DNA of 64,000 nt from Lethocerus indicus (GCA_019843655.1 JACDQD010000006.1:28448022-28512021), one strand, 5' to 3'. Positions 20,261-32,142 are shown, counted from the first letter of the stretch. Translations and numbers: made by a program. Notes: generated by a model from the letters alone, not told the origin.

Positions 20261-22131
20261 TTCCAAAATCGCATTTCTTGGCACCTAAAATGCCATTTTT
20301 GTAAAAACCGCATTTTTAATTTACGTCTAAAATGCCATTTTTGTGCCAAAAACAGCAGTTTTAATTTTAGTCTAAAATGCCATTTTGTGCCTAAAACCGC
20401 ATTTTGGTACAATTTTGCGTCGAAAAATGCCATTTTGAGCCTAAAACGCATTTTGGGCAATTTTGCGTCTAAAATGCCATTTTTTTCCGAAAACGCATTT
20501 TCGGGCCAATTTTGTCCTAAAAATGCCATTTTGTGCCTAAAACCGCATTTTTGGGTCAATTTTGCGTCTAAAATGCCATATTTTGCCTAAAAACCGAAGT
20601 TTTCGGCCAATAATTTGGATCCAAAATGCCATTTTGTGCCTAAAATCGCATTTTGGGCCAATTTTGCGTCTAAAATGCCATTTTGTTAAAACCGCATTTT
20701 TGGGTCAATTTTGCGTCTAAAATGCATATTTTTGCCTAAAACCGCAGTTTCGGCTAATTTTGATCCAAAATGCCATTTTTAGTGCCTAAAAATCGCATTT
20801 TTGGGCCAATTTTGTCTAAAAATGCCATTTTTGTGCCTAAAACGCCTTTCTGTCAATTTTGCGTCTAAAATGACAATTTTGCCTAAAAACGCATTTTCGA
20901 GCAAATTTTGCGTCTAAAATGCCATTTTTGCGCCTAAAACCGCAGTTTTTGGGCCAATTTTGGTCTAAAATGCCATTTTTGTGCCTAAAACCTCATTTTT
21001 GGTCAATTTTGCGTCTAAAATGACATATCCTTGCCTAAAACCGCATTTGGGCCAATAACAGAAAACCGCATTTTGGCGTCTAAAAATGCCATTTTTGTAA
21101 AAACTTTTGAGCAATTTTGCGTCTAAAATGCCATTTTGTGCCTAAAATCGCCTTTAATTTTTGCGTCTAAAAATGCATTTTTGCCTAAAACCGCATTTTA
21201 ATAATTTTGCGTCTAAAATGCCATTTTGTGCCTAAAAATCGCATTTCTAATTTTGCGTCTAAAATGACAATTTTACAAACCGCATTTTCGAGCAAATTTT
21301 GCGTCTAAATATGCCATTTTTGCGCCTAAAAACCGCAGTTTTGGGCGAATTTTGGGTCTAAAAATGCCATTTTTGTGCCTATAAACCGCATTTTTGGCTA
21401 CTTTTGCGTCAAAATGCCATTTTGAGCCTAAAAACGCGTTTCTGGGTCAATTTCGCCTCTAAAATGGAATTTTTACTTAAAACCGCATTTTGGGCAAATT
21501 TATTTTGCCTAAAACCGCAGTTTTGGGTTAATTTGGGTCTAAAATGCCATTTTTGTGCCTATAAACCGCATTTTTGGCTACTTTTGCGTCAAAAAATGCC
21601 ATTTTTGAGCCTAAAAAACGCGTTTCTGGGTCAATTTCGCCTCTAAAAATGGAATTTTTTTCAGAAAAAACGCATTTTCAAGCAAATTTTGCGTCTAAAA
21701 ATGCCATTTTTGTGCCTAAAATCGCATTTTTGGGCCAATTTTGGGTCTAAAAATGCCATTTTTTTTTACCTAAAAACCTCATTGTTGGGCCAATTTTGCG
21801 TCTAAAAATGCCATTTTTGTACCTAAAAACCGCATTTTTGGGCCAATATTGCGTCTAAATATGCTATTTTTGTGCCTAAAAACCGCAGATTGGGGCTAAT
21901 TTTGGGTCTAAAAAGTCCATTTTTGTGCCTAAAAACCGCATTTTTGGGTCAATTTGGCGTCTAAAAATGCCATTTTTGTGCCTAAAAACCGCATTTTGGG
22001 CCAATTTTGCGTCTAAAAATGCCATTTTTGTACCTAAAAACCGCATTTTTGGGCCAATTTGGCGTCTAAAAATGCCATATTCTTGCCTAAAAACCGCATT
22101 TCCACTTTTGCCAAAAAATGGCATTTGTGTC
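20261..22131 (-). repeat. SatC array (complement of the SatA core), first copy
   Basis: Roughly 53-bp units: 'gccaattttgcgtctaaaaa', 'tgccatttttgtgcctaaaa' and accgcattttt. Reverse-complemented, the first part is the SatA core. Homopolymers are shortened over much of 20280-21640 compared with the second copy at 23349. Confidence 0.93.
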
Positions 22132-23348
22132 CCTACTTTCAGGCTCAAAAGTGTCCAAAAGTGAGTTACACTTTCCTAAAACGCCGGTCGGAATCGAAAA
22201 TTTAGGTTTTTCGAAAATTTTCTCAGATCGATCCCATATTCCACCCACAAGTGTCCCAAAGTGAGTTACACTTGCCCCTGAAACGGCGGGTCGGAAATCG
22301 AAAATTTAGGTTTTTCGAAAATTTTCTCAGATCGGTCCCATATTCCACCCACAAGTGTCCCAAAGTTACACTTGCCCCTGAAATGGCGGGTTGAAAATCG
22401 AAAATTTAGGTTTTTCGAAAATTTTCTCAGATCGGTCCCATATTCCACCCACAAGTGTCCCAAAGTGAGTTACACTTGCCCCTAAAACGGCGGGTCTAAA
22501 ATCGAAAATTTAGGTTTTTCGAAAATTTTCTCAGGTCGGTCCCATATTCCACCCACAAGTGTCCCAAAGTGAGTTACACTTGCCCCTAAAACGGCGGGTC
22601 GAAAATCGAAAATTTAGGTTTTTCGAAAATTTTCTCAGATCGGTCCCATATTCCACCCACAAGTGTCCCAAAGTGAGTTACACTTGCCCCTGAAATGGCG
22701 GGTTGAAAATCGAAAATTTAGGTTTTTCGAAAATTTTCTCAGATCGGTCCCATATTCCACCCACAAGTGTCCCAAAGTGAGTTAAACTTGCCCCTGAAAT
22801 GGCGGGTTGAAAATCGAAAATTTAGGTTTTTCGAAAATTTTCTCAGATCGATCCCATATTCCACCCACAAGTGTCCCAAAGTGAGTTACACTTGCCCCTA
22901 AAATGGCGGGTCAAAAATCGAAAATTTAGGTTTTTCGAAAATTTTCTCAGATCGGTCCCATATTCCACCCACAAGTGTCCCAAAGTGAGTTACACTTGCC
23001 CCTAAAACGGCGGGTCGAAAATCGAAAATTTAGGTTTTTCGAAAATTTTCTCAGATCGGTCCCATATTCCACCCACAAGTGTCCCAAAGTGAGTTACACT
23101 TGCCCCTAAAACGGCGGGTCGAAAATCGAAAATTTAGGTTTTTCGAAAATTTTCTCAGATCGGTCCCATATTCCACCCACAAGTGTCCCAAAGTGAGTTA
23201 CACTTGCCCCTAAAACGGCGGGTCGGAAATCGAAAATTTAGGTTTTTCGAAAATTTTCTCAGATCGGTCCCATATTCCACCCACAAGTGTCCCAAAGTGA
23301 GTTACACTTGCCCCTAAAAAAGCGGGTCGGAAATCGAAAATATAGGTT
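22132..23348 (+). repeat. SatB array, second block, about 11 units
   Basis: Same 104-bp unit, mostly the aaacggcgggtcg subtype. The block opens with the junction phrase 'cctactttcaggctcaaaag', also present at 25205. Confidence 0.95.
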
Positions 23349-25204
23349 TTCCAAAAATCGCATTTCTTGGCAAATTATGCGTCTAAAAATGCCATTTTTG
23401 TACCTAAAAACCGCATTTTTGGGCCAATTTTGCGTCTAAAATTATTTGAAAACAGCAGTTTTAAATAATTTTGGTCTAAAAATGCCATTTTTGTGCCTAA
23501 AAACCGCATTTTGGTACAATTTTGCGTCGAAAAATGCCATTTTTGAGCCTAAAAAACGCATTCCTGGGCAAATTTTGCGTCTAAAAATGCCATTTTTTTT
23601 CCGAAAAAACGCATTTTCGAGCAAATTTTGCGTCTAAAAATGCCATTTTTGTGCCTAAAAACCGCATTTTTGGGTCAATTTTGCGTCTAAAAATGCCATA
23701 TTCTTGCCTAAAAACCGCAGTTTTCGGCCAATTTTGGATCCAAAAATGCCATTTTTGTGCCTAAAAATCGCATTTTTGGGCCAATTTTGCGTCTAAAAAT
23801 GCCATTTTTGTGCCTAAAAATCGCCTTTCTGGGTCAATTTTGCGTCTAAAAATGACAATTTTGCCGAAAAAACGCATTTTCGAGCAAATTTTGCGTCTAA
23901 AAATGCCATTTTTGTGCCTAAAAATCGCATTTTTGGGCCAATTTTGGGTCTAAAAATGCCATTTTTGTGCCTAAAAACCTCATTTTTTTGGTCAATTTTG
24001 CGTCTAAAAATGACATATCCTTGCCTAAAAACCGCATTTTGGGCCACTTTTGCGTCAAAAAATGCCATTTTTGTACCAAAAAACCGGATGTTTGGGCCAA
24101 TTTTGCGTCTAAAAATGCCATTTTTGAGCCTAAAAAACGCATTTCTGGGTCAATTTTGCGTCTAAAAATGTTTTTGCCGAAAACGCATTTTGCTAAAAAT
24201 GCCATTTTTGTGCCTAAAAATCGCCTTTCTGGGTCAATTTTGCGTCTAAAAATGACATATCCTTGCCTAAAAACCGCATTTTGGGCCAATTTTGCGTCTA
24301 AAAATGCCATTTTTGTGCCTAAAAATCGCCTTTCTGGGTCAATTTTGCGTCTAAAAATGACAATTTTTTGCCGAAAAAACGCATTTTCGAGCAAATTTTG
24401 CGTCTAAATATGCCATTTTTGCGCCTAAAAACCGCAGTTTTGGGCGAATTTTGGGTCTAAAAATGCCATTTTTGTGCCTATAAACCGCATTTTTGGCTAC
24501 TTTTGCGTCAAAAAATGCCATTTTTGAGCCTAAAAAACGCGTTTCTGGGTCAATTTCGCCTCTAAAAATGGAATTTTTTTACTTAAAAACCGCATTTCTG
24601 GGCAAATTTTGCGTCTAAAAATGCCATTTTTTAGCCTAAAAACCGCAGTTTTGGGCCAATTTTGGGTCTAAAAATGCCATTTTTGTGCCTATAAACCGCA
24701 TTTTTGGCTACTTTTGCGTCAAAAAATGCCATTTTTGAGCCTAAAAAACGCGTTTCTGGGTCAATTTCGCCTCTAAAAATGGAATTTTTTTCAGAAAAAA
24801 CGCATTTTCAAGCAAATTTTGCGTCTAAAAATGCCATTTTTGTGCCTAAAATCGCATTTTTGGGCCAATTTTGGGTCTAAAAATGCCCCTAAAACCATTT
24901 TTGGGCCAATATTGCGAAATATGCTATTTTGTGCCTAAAAACCGCAGATTGGGGCTAATTTTGGGTCTAAAAAGTCCATTTTTGTGCCTAAAAACCGCAT
25001 TTTTGGGTCAATTTGGCGTCTAAAAATGCCATTTTTGTGCCTAAAAACCGCATTTTGGGCCAATTTTGCGTCTAAAAATGCCATTTTTGTACCTAAAAAC
25101 CGCATTTTTGGGCCAATTTGGCGTCTAAAAATGCCATATTCTTGCCTAAAAACCGCATTTTGGGCCACTTTTGCTTCAAAAAATGGCATTTTTGTGTCTA
25201 ATAA
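23349..25204 (-). repeat. SatC array, second copy
   Basis: Opens with 'ttccaaaaatcgcatttctt' as at 20261 and closes with the same 'cctactttcaggctcaaaa' junction. The order of unusual units (for example those with 'gcctataaaccgcatttttg') matches the first copy, so the pair is a higher-order repeat of about 3.07-3.09 kb. Confidence 0.93.
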
Positions 25205-25705
25205 CCTACTTTCAGGCTCAAAAAGTGTCCAAAAGTGAGTTACACTTGCCCCTGAAACGCCGGGTCGGAAATCGAAAATTTAGGTTTTTCGAAAATTTTC
25301 TCAGATCGATCCCATATTCCACCCACAAGTGTCCCAAAGTGAGTTACACTTGCCCCTGAAACGGCGGGTTGAAAATCGAAAATTTAGGTTTTTCGAAAAT
25401 TTTCTCAGATCGGTCCCATATTCCACCCACAAGTGTCCCAAAGTGAGTTACACTTGCCCCTAAAACGGCGGGTCTAAAATCGAAAATTTAGGTTTTTCGA
25501 AAATTTTCTCAGATCGGTCCCATATTCCACCCACAAGTGTCCCAAAGTGAGTTACACTTGCCCCTAAAACGGCGGGTCGGAAATCGAAAATTTAGGTTTT
25601 TCGAAAATTTTCTCAGATCGGTCCCATATTCCACCCACAAGTGTCCCAAAGTGAGTTACACTTGCCCCTGAAACGGCGGGTCGAAAATCGAAAATTTAGG
25701 TTTTC
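25205..25705 (+). repeat. SatB array, short third block
   Basis: Four to five 104-bp units in the same orientation as the other SatB blocks, ending in a degraded unit that passes directly into SatD. Confidence 0.93.
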
Positions 25706-27376
25706 TGAAAAATTTTTTCTGTCTCAGACTCAAAATAGGCCCAAAAATGCCGTTTTTAGGCCGAAAAATAGCCTATTTTGGCGAAAAATGAGCCCAAAAA
25801 TGCGGTTTTTGGGCGTAAAATTGGCCCAAAAATGCGGTTTTTTGGTGTTAAATTGGCCCAAAAATGCAATTTTAGGCCGAAAAAAGCCCAAAAATGCAGT
25901 TTTTAGGCACAAAATCGGTCCAAAAATGCATTTTGTATGCCCAAAAACCGCATTTTTGGGCGTAAAATTTGCTCAAAAATGCGATTTTTAGGTGGAAAAA
26001 TGACCTATTTTGGCGTAAAAGTGGCCCAAAAATGCAATTTTAGGCCGAAAAATGGCCTATTTAGGCGAAAAATGAGCCCAAAAATGCGGTTTTTGGGCGT
26101 AAAATTGGCCCAAAAGTGCAATTTTTAGACTGAAAAATGGCCCGTTTGGGCGTAAAATTGGCCCAAAAATGCTATTTTAGGCCGAAATATGGCCTATTTA
26201 GGCGAAAAATGAGCCCAAAAATGCAGTTTTTAGGCACAAAATCGGTCCAAAAATGCATTTTTATGCCGAAAAATGGCCTATTTAGGCGAAAAATGAGCCC
26301 AAAAATGCAGTTTTTAGGCACAAAATCGGTCCAAAAATGCATTTTTTATGCCCAAAAATGCGGTTTTTGGGCGTAAAATTGGCCCAAAAATTCAATTTTA
26401 GGTCGAAAAATGGCCTATTTAGGCCAAAAATGAGCCCAAAAAGGCAGTTTTTAGGCGCAAAATCTGTTAAAAAATGCAATTTTAGGTCGAAAAATGGCAT
26501 ATTTAGGCGAAAAATGAGCCCAAAAATGCAGTTTTTAGGCACAAAAGCGGTTCAAAAATGCATTTTTCATGCCCAAAATGCGGTTTTTGGGCGTTAAATT
26601 GGCCCAAAAATTCAATTTTAGGCCGAAAAATGTTCTATTTAGGCGAAAAATGAGCCCAAAAATGCGGTTTTTGGGCGTAAAATTGGCCCAAAAGTGCAAT
26701 TTTTAGGCTGAAAAATTGCCTATTTGGGCGTAAAATTGGGCCAAAAATGTAATTTTTAGGCCGAAAAATGGCCTATTTGGGCGTAAAATTGGCCCAAAAA
26801 TGCAATTTTAGGTCGAAAAATGGCCTATTTAGGCCAAAAATGAGCCCAAAAAGGCTGTTTTTAGGCGCAAAATCTGTTAAAAAATGCAATTTTAGATAGA
26901 AAAATGCCGTATTTAGGCGAAAAATGAGCCCAAAAATGTGATTTTTAGGTGGAAAAATGACTTATTTAGGCGTAAAAGTGGCCCAAAAAATTCAATTTTA
27001 GGTCGAAAAATGGCCTATTTAGGCCAAAAATGAGCCCCAAAAGGCAGTTTTTAGGCGCAAAATCTGTTAAAAAAGACAATTTTAGGTCAAAAAATGGCAT
27101 ATTTAAGCGAAAAATGAGCCTAAAAAAGCGATTTCGAGGTGGAAAAATCACCTATTTAGGCGTAAAAGTGGCCCAAAAGTTCAATTTTAGGCCGAAAAAT
27201 AAGCCCAAAAATGCAATTTATGCCGAAATATGTCCTATTTAGACGAAAAATGAGCCCAAAAATGCATTTTTTATGCCCAAAAATGCGGTTTTTGGGCGTA
27301 AAATTGGCCCAAAAATTCATCTTTAGGCCGAAAAATGGCCTATTTAGGCGCAAAATGAGCCCAAAAATGCGGTATT
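25706..27376 (+). repeat. SatD array (SatA relative with an extra half-unit)
   Basis: Units alternate 'aaaatgcggtttttgggcgt', 'aaaattggcccaaaaatgca' and 'attttaggccgaaaaatggc' plus ctatttaggcgaaaaatgag. The first two phrases are the SatA core, and the third is specific to this block and to 53585-54198. It ends 26 bp before the CCT4 exon. Open frames are artefacts. Confidence 0.93.
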
Positions 27377-27402
27377 ATGTATATTCTTTTTGATTTCCGC
27401 AG

Positions 27403-27516
27403 GGAGCGATTGCAAACATCCTGGAGGAGAACGTAGTCCAACCGCTGTTGGTAACCACAAGCGCGATAACACTGGCTACGGAGACTGTGCGCAGTATTCT
27501 CAAAATCGACGATATT
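27403..27516 (+). CDS. CCT4: T-complex chaperonin subunit CCT4 (delta), penultimate coding exon
   Basis: Acceptor 'ttctttttgatttccgcag' precedes 38 open codons: [20 protein letters not shown] then [18 protein letters not shown], with a gtaagc donor at 27517. This is the conserved C-terminal end of the equatorial domain of CCT4; the human protein ends in essentially the same words, SILKIDDVVNTR. CCT4 is one of eight different subunits of the cytosolic ring chaperonin that folds actin and tubulin. The exon is phase 0 at both ends. It immediately follows 12 kb of satellite DNA, and no earlier CCT4 exon is visible in the window, so the preceding intron is either very long or the locus is rearranged. 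Confidence 0.9.
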
Positions 27517-27834
27517 GTAAGCGAAAATTTCTTTACCGGATTTTTTCCATCGAGTCGGATACCGAATATATACGTCAATTGGTAAATGCGGAGGAACGAA
27601 AATTTTGGGGTTGGTCCATCAAGTTCATGGGGTTAAAAAATGTGGCGTTAAAATTTCGCAGGCTTCAGCGAAATACGACGATGTAAATATCTATTTAGAA
27701 AATTGTTTATGTCGGCCACGTTTAGCCTCCCCTCGTGTACGCAATAGGAACTTAAACCTAATCAACTATCAAATATCATCGACGAGCAAAAATTGTACAG
27801 TTTCTTTTATATAACTTTTATTTTTATTTTCCAG

Positions 27835-27891
27835 GTGAACGTCAACAATTAATTAAAACCTACCTCGTCCAGATAAATTGAAGAACAAAAA
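27835..27891 (+). CDS. CCT4: CCT4 terminal coding exon, copy 1 (last five codons, stop, start of 3' UTR)
   Basis: After 'tttttattttccag' the exon reads GTG AAC GTC AAC AAT TAA, so the protein ends ...[13 protein letters not shown]. It matches the family ending IVNTR in position and its first two residues. The stop is at 27850-27852. A gtgagt donor at 27892 follows, so there is a further 3' UTR intron. The stop is 39 nt before that junction, inside the distance normally tolerated without triggering nonsense-mediated decay. The same exon occurs three more times downstream at intervals of about 6.4 kb. Confidence 0.8.
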
Positions 27892-28262
27892 GTGAGTTTA
27901 TTTATTTCTTAACACTATGCCCTGGGCACATCTTGTCTGCTAAAAATTTTTAAGAATTTGTCAAGTGTTACTAATCTGCTGAGACTTACAAGTACTTATA
28001 GAGAAACAAAAAACTTGTTGTTGACCAGTGTAACTTATTGTTACCTAAACAAGACACCAACAGAATGCTACTAAAGTTCTGTCATTTTCAAGAAATTTCA
28101 GTCTTTTACAGGTATTGTACTTTTGTAGAAAGTAGAAAATTCAGATGAATCTATCTTCTTTTTTCCATCTAGTGAAACAATAATTTATCGCCGATATAAA
28201 AAAAAATTAAGAAACTCTGTTGTGGAACAGAGAAAACGTTTTGATGTTATAATGCCCATATA

Positions 28263-28477
28263 TTAGGGGTACCCGAAAGTAATCTACATTTTGACTTCAG
28301 AATTTAATTTTTTTCTTAACAAAGAAACTTTAATTATTAATCTACTATATATTGACCGATATTATCGACAACTCTCCGCCGCCACTTTTGCGACAAATTT
28401 TCGATTACCCTCTTGAGGAATTCCTCAAGACCAAAATACATCTTATCAAATTGTCGATTACTTTTGGGTACACCTAA
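28263..28477 (-). mobile_element. Mariner-type MITE (internally deleted), copy 1
   Basis: Terminal inverted repeats 'ttaggggtacccgaaagtaa' and 'ttacttttgggtacacctaa', flanked by TA on both sides, as for Tc1/mariner insertions. The minus strand reads from one repeat straight into VIENLSQKWRRRVVDNIGQY and IVD-stop, which looks like the C-terminal end of a mariner transposase. The element is therefore a deletion derivative of 215 bp that kept one end of its parent gene. It sits in the proposed CCT4 3' UTR intron. Confidence 0.75.
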
Positions 28478-28596
28478 TATAATACATACGAGATAATTGC
28501 TCCTCCTCCTCCAGCGATATTTTATAATTTCAAATAATCGTTTCATCGAGTCAATAATTGAATAATTTTAATGTTTATTTGTCTGTTTACTTTCAG

Positions 28597-28745
28597 AAAT
28601 GTTTCAAGGATGCCTTTCAGCCATTTATGATTTTGCACAGCAGATGGACGCACTAAACAACTCTTAACCAATTCAAGGCTTTTACTACATCATAGTATGT
28701 CATCATTTATTTGTATTTAATAAATAAAATATAAACCAACAAAAT
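28597..28745 (+). other. CCT4: Probable CCT4 3' UTR terminal exon, copy 1
   Basis: A good acceptor (gtctgtttactttcag) starts a stretch that ends with overlapping AATAAA signals at 28719-28728. It pairs naturally with the gtgagt donor at 27892. It contains an ATG-initiated 22-codon frame (28599-28667), MFQGCLSAIYDFAQQMDALN then NS, that is kept in the other copies I read. I see no independent evidence that it is translated. The exact cleavage site is not determined; the end given is approximate. Confidence 0.55.
28719..28728 (+). terminator. Poly(A) signals, copy 1
   Basis: Two overlapping AATAAA hexamers, about 50 bp after the small open frame. The same signals are retained in the other three units. 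Confidence 0.5.
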
Positions 28746-29315
28746 AAAATGTTTCAAATTATTACCCGTCAAAATTTATATTTATTAATTTCCAAGTTTT
28801 ACCTGTATGTGCATGCATACAATTCTGATAACTAACTTATACTTCCGATTAAGTTAATGTCAGAGGGGCAAATAAACAAAATATTTGACAAATATATTGC
28901 CTATTTATAAAAATTCAGATTGTGTTATAACCTGAGGTTATAGGTTATCCAAACTGATTGAAATTGCTTTTAAATATTCTCCCTCATAAATAATTAACAG
29001 AAATAATTATCTAAAAAATTACATCATCGATGTCTAGTATTTTGTGGTACGCGAATCTAATTGGAACTACTTTCAAATCAATTTTACAAATATTTCACAC
29101 ATGAACTGGGTTATATTTTACCTTTAAGTATTAATGACAATTACTTTTATTTCTAAACTGGGATTCGTATAAAACATTTGAGAACAAAATTGTATACATT
29201 ATTTAAGAAAATGTTTATCCAAAAAATATATCGCTAAAGTTCTTTTAAATAGAAATATGTTTAAAATTGTCTATCAATTTATATACTTCGCAGTATTAGA
29301 TTGAAGTACTAAGCA

Positions 29316-29612
29316 GTACTTCCGATTAAGTTAATGTCAGAGGGGCAAATTAACAAACTTAAAACAAAAATTACGCCATTATTTATTTAATTTTTCATAA
29401 GTTAATAAAATATCTGTTTAGTTAATAAATCTATTTTGTTTCCCTGATTTTTTTCTTGTTTTTGTTATAATTTTTTTCTGCCTAATAAATACGCATTATT
29501 AGAAAGTTATTGTAATATTTCAAAGTATTATTTGTACATTGTGTCATCATGTGTACCAAACATTTATACTTGGAAGTAATTTTTATGTATTCAAAAGATT
29601 AATACTTCCGAT
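29316..29612 (+). repeat. Left arm of a 300-bp inverted repeat pair in each 6.4-kb unit
   Basis: From 'agtacttccgattaagttaa' to 'gattaatacttccgattt'. The reverse complement occurs at 33103-33404. The opening motif also occurs alone at 28838-28872. Equivalent left arms in copies 2 to 4 are at about 35722, 42122 and 48492. Confidence 0.85.
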
Positions 29613-29810
29613 TTAGATATATCGCTAAAGGTTTTTTTAATAGAATAATATTTAAAATTGTCTATTGATTTACATACCCCTGTATAGAGCTATGAATCTA
29701 TTAGAACTAGTCTATATTTTATTTCATTTTTCTAAGGAATTGAAAGAAATTGTTAAAAACACTAATTCACTTTCATTATTACAAAAACTCGCTCTCTTCG
29801 GCTGTCTACA

Positions 29811-30095
29811 ATGAAGACTACAATAAAGGTCGATTATACAATAAATAAGAAGGAAAAAACTAACGGCTTTTACATAATTTTATCGAGTATTAACGGCAAT
29901 TATTTTTATTTCAGAACTAGAATAAATATAGAAAATGGGAGAATCAAATATGTGTGCACATTGTGTACATTATTAAATCAGTTTTCTGTAACTGTTTTAC
30001 AAGCAATACAATCAGTTGTATATTGTTGGTATTTGATTTTTATTTGGTTAGTATACAAAAAATGTATCGGTAATGTCCAGTATTTACCAGTCTGA
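29811..30095 (+). other. Unidentified open frame of 94 codons in the tandem unit
   Basis: Starts MKTTIKVDYTINKKEKTNGF and ends IGNVQYLPV. I do not recognise it. The reading frame persists in later units (for example through 49254), but the first ATG is lost in copies 2 to 4 because 'atgaagactac' is missing. Recent duplication alone explains the conservation. Likely non-coding. Confidence 0.15.
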
Positions 30096-30889
30096 AAAAA
30101 GCGATTGAAACTATTATCACTCTCGAATGATAAATAATCACCAAACAGCTATTACTTGTCGAATGTTGATTATTTACAAATAATCCGACTTCAAATAATC
30201 GAAATTTAAACAATACACTTTATTTCTATTGTTTACCCCTAACAACACTTTTTTTTATCTCTTAGTCTCATAATATTCGCGTTTATTGTAAATGATTTAG
30301 AAAAACATAGAACACTATCAGTTAACCGATTGAACTGGGTATTAAATGTGAAATGATTCTTCGGAATTATAGAATAAATGCTAAACTCTCCACAACTGCT
30401 AGAAATTCGAGACTCAACTGAAGGTCCTTTTATTTTAAATTCCGTCCTATCGTCCAGTAATTTAAAATGTTAAAATAACCTTTCAAGTTGGAAACCGCGG
30501 TTGGGCCGCCTCTGGGCGCTATCCCAATAACATTCGCCATAATCGGCGAAAATACAAAAATCTCCAATTACCTATTTCCCCCCAGTCCAGGTTTTTCCCC
30601 CAATAAAAATTACTAATTGTTATAGGGCGGAAATTATTTGCGATTCGGGAACAGGAAAAAAAAGTCGAAACTGTATATTCCCTAACCGTGTATATCCTTA
30701 ATTTTCGACGCTTTCGAATATTGTCGCAATCGGCGATGAGTGAAAACTAAAAAGTTATCTCGGCCAAATATATTCTCCTCTCAAATAGATTTTACTCCGA
30801 TAGAAATTAGGAATTAGTAAATTGCGGCCCCAAACCGAAAATTACAAAACCCTTAACCTGGATACTTTCGAACAATCAGAATCAAAATA

Positions 30890-31170
30890 AATATATTGTC
30901 GCAATCGGCCAAAAGTAAAACTAAAAAGTTATTTCGGCAAATATATTCTTCGTAGATTTTACGAATTTGTTGCAGTAAAATTTAGAAATTGCGGTAGAAT
31001 TTAGCAAAAGAAGGAAAATAGAAAAAAGAAAAATTGTAAAAAGAGAAAAATGAGAAAAAGAAAGGAAAGAGAAAAAGAAAAAGTCAGGGGCGCAAACGTA
31101 GGAGAAGAAAAAAGGGAAAAAGGATAAAAGGAAAAAAGTAAAAAATTAAAAAAAAAATGAAAAAAAGAAA
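30890..31170 (+). repeat. Purine-rich tract, copy 1
   Basis: About 160 bp of almost pure A and G (31005-31165), interrupted by 'gtcaggggcgcaaacgtagg'. Equivalents lie at about 37391-37577, 43795-43975 and 50165-50335 and vary most between units in A-run length. Upstream, 30715-30830 and 30890-31005 are diverged copies of each other ('ttgtcgcaatcggc', then aaactaaaaagttat). Confidence 0.75.
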
Positions 31171-32082
31171 CCGAATTTTCGGGTGTTTATCGCGATTTTA
31201 TAAAATCGGAAATTACAAATTATTTCTAGAATTCCTCGAAATATGCGTCGGCCATTTTGGAGACCGACACCGGCGGCTTTTTACACTCGGATTTAAATTA
31301 GAATAACTTTTATCAAAAATGTAGTCTCAGAGTCCATCGAACCATCCTATCGTTATTGTATTCTACTAACGCGTAATCGATTATCTTCAGATGTAAATAA
31401 GGTTTGAATTATTATTCATTTTCGTATATAGTTGGGCGTCGAAAATATATACAAATTCTGGAAACAGACGATCCGATACAGTAGATTTCGTCTGTTTTCG
31501 GTCTTTTGCTGGGCCGTCGAGAATTTAATTCGGTGAATATATTTTGAAAAAATCGTCCTACGAACCCGGCCTAAAAGAAAAGGCAAAGGGAGGTTATAAA
31601 CACTGTGGGAGGGTTAAGGTTATACCGAAGCTTTAATTTTCATATTTTCGCACAAGAATCCTTCATCCGTTTTTATTCTTTGTGCACAATAATTTAATTT
31701 ACACTGTCGGGACGATTTCTTAAATTTCCATATTTCACGTATTCTGAATGAACCGAGGAAAACTACTGTTTCTTAGTGTGCTTTTTGGCCATACTCCAGT
31801 GATCCGCTACTTTAGATCTTATTTCAACAACTTAACATCGGATATATTTAAAAACTACATCTAAATATAGGTTTTTAAATATAATTTCATATCGCGCTCA
31901 GTGTTATTAATTTTTGTGTATTGATCATTTATCTTCTTAATCTATTATTAACAGTTTTCCTTTTGCCGATATGTGCCCGTTGTTCTCTATATTCTGTGTT
32001 TTAAAGTGTTTATTTTTCTACTTTTAGTAGTTTTTATACTTTTGTCTCATTCTGTCGTTTCCTGATTTAATTTTATATTTTT

Positions 32083-32142
32083 TGGGCAGTTAGGATGCCC
32101 GAAAAACATCCAAAGTGACTGACACAGCGCTACTGAAGACGG
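32083..32142 (+). mobile_element. Foldback-family fragment inside the tandem unit
   Basis: 'ggatgcccgaaaaacatcca' followed by 'cagcgctactgaagacgg' is the loop and inner arm of the foldback family found in the dsf intron. It is repeated with the unit at about 38486, 44877 and 51254. Confidence 0.65.

Noticed and set aside
15957..27393. Many 60-160-codon open frames in satellite blocks
   Set aside because: All are periodic translations of SatB, SatC or SatD units (for example GTLVGGIWDRSEKIF) that break at single-base run-length changes.
28599..28667. Twenty-two-codon frame in the CCT4 3' exon as a micropeptide gene
   Set aside because: No independent evidence of translation. It lies downstream of the CCT4 stop and is kept only in recent duplicates.
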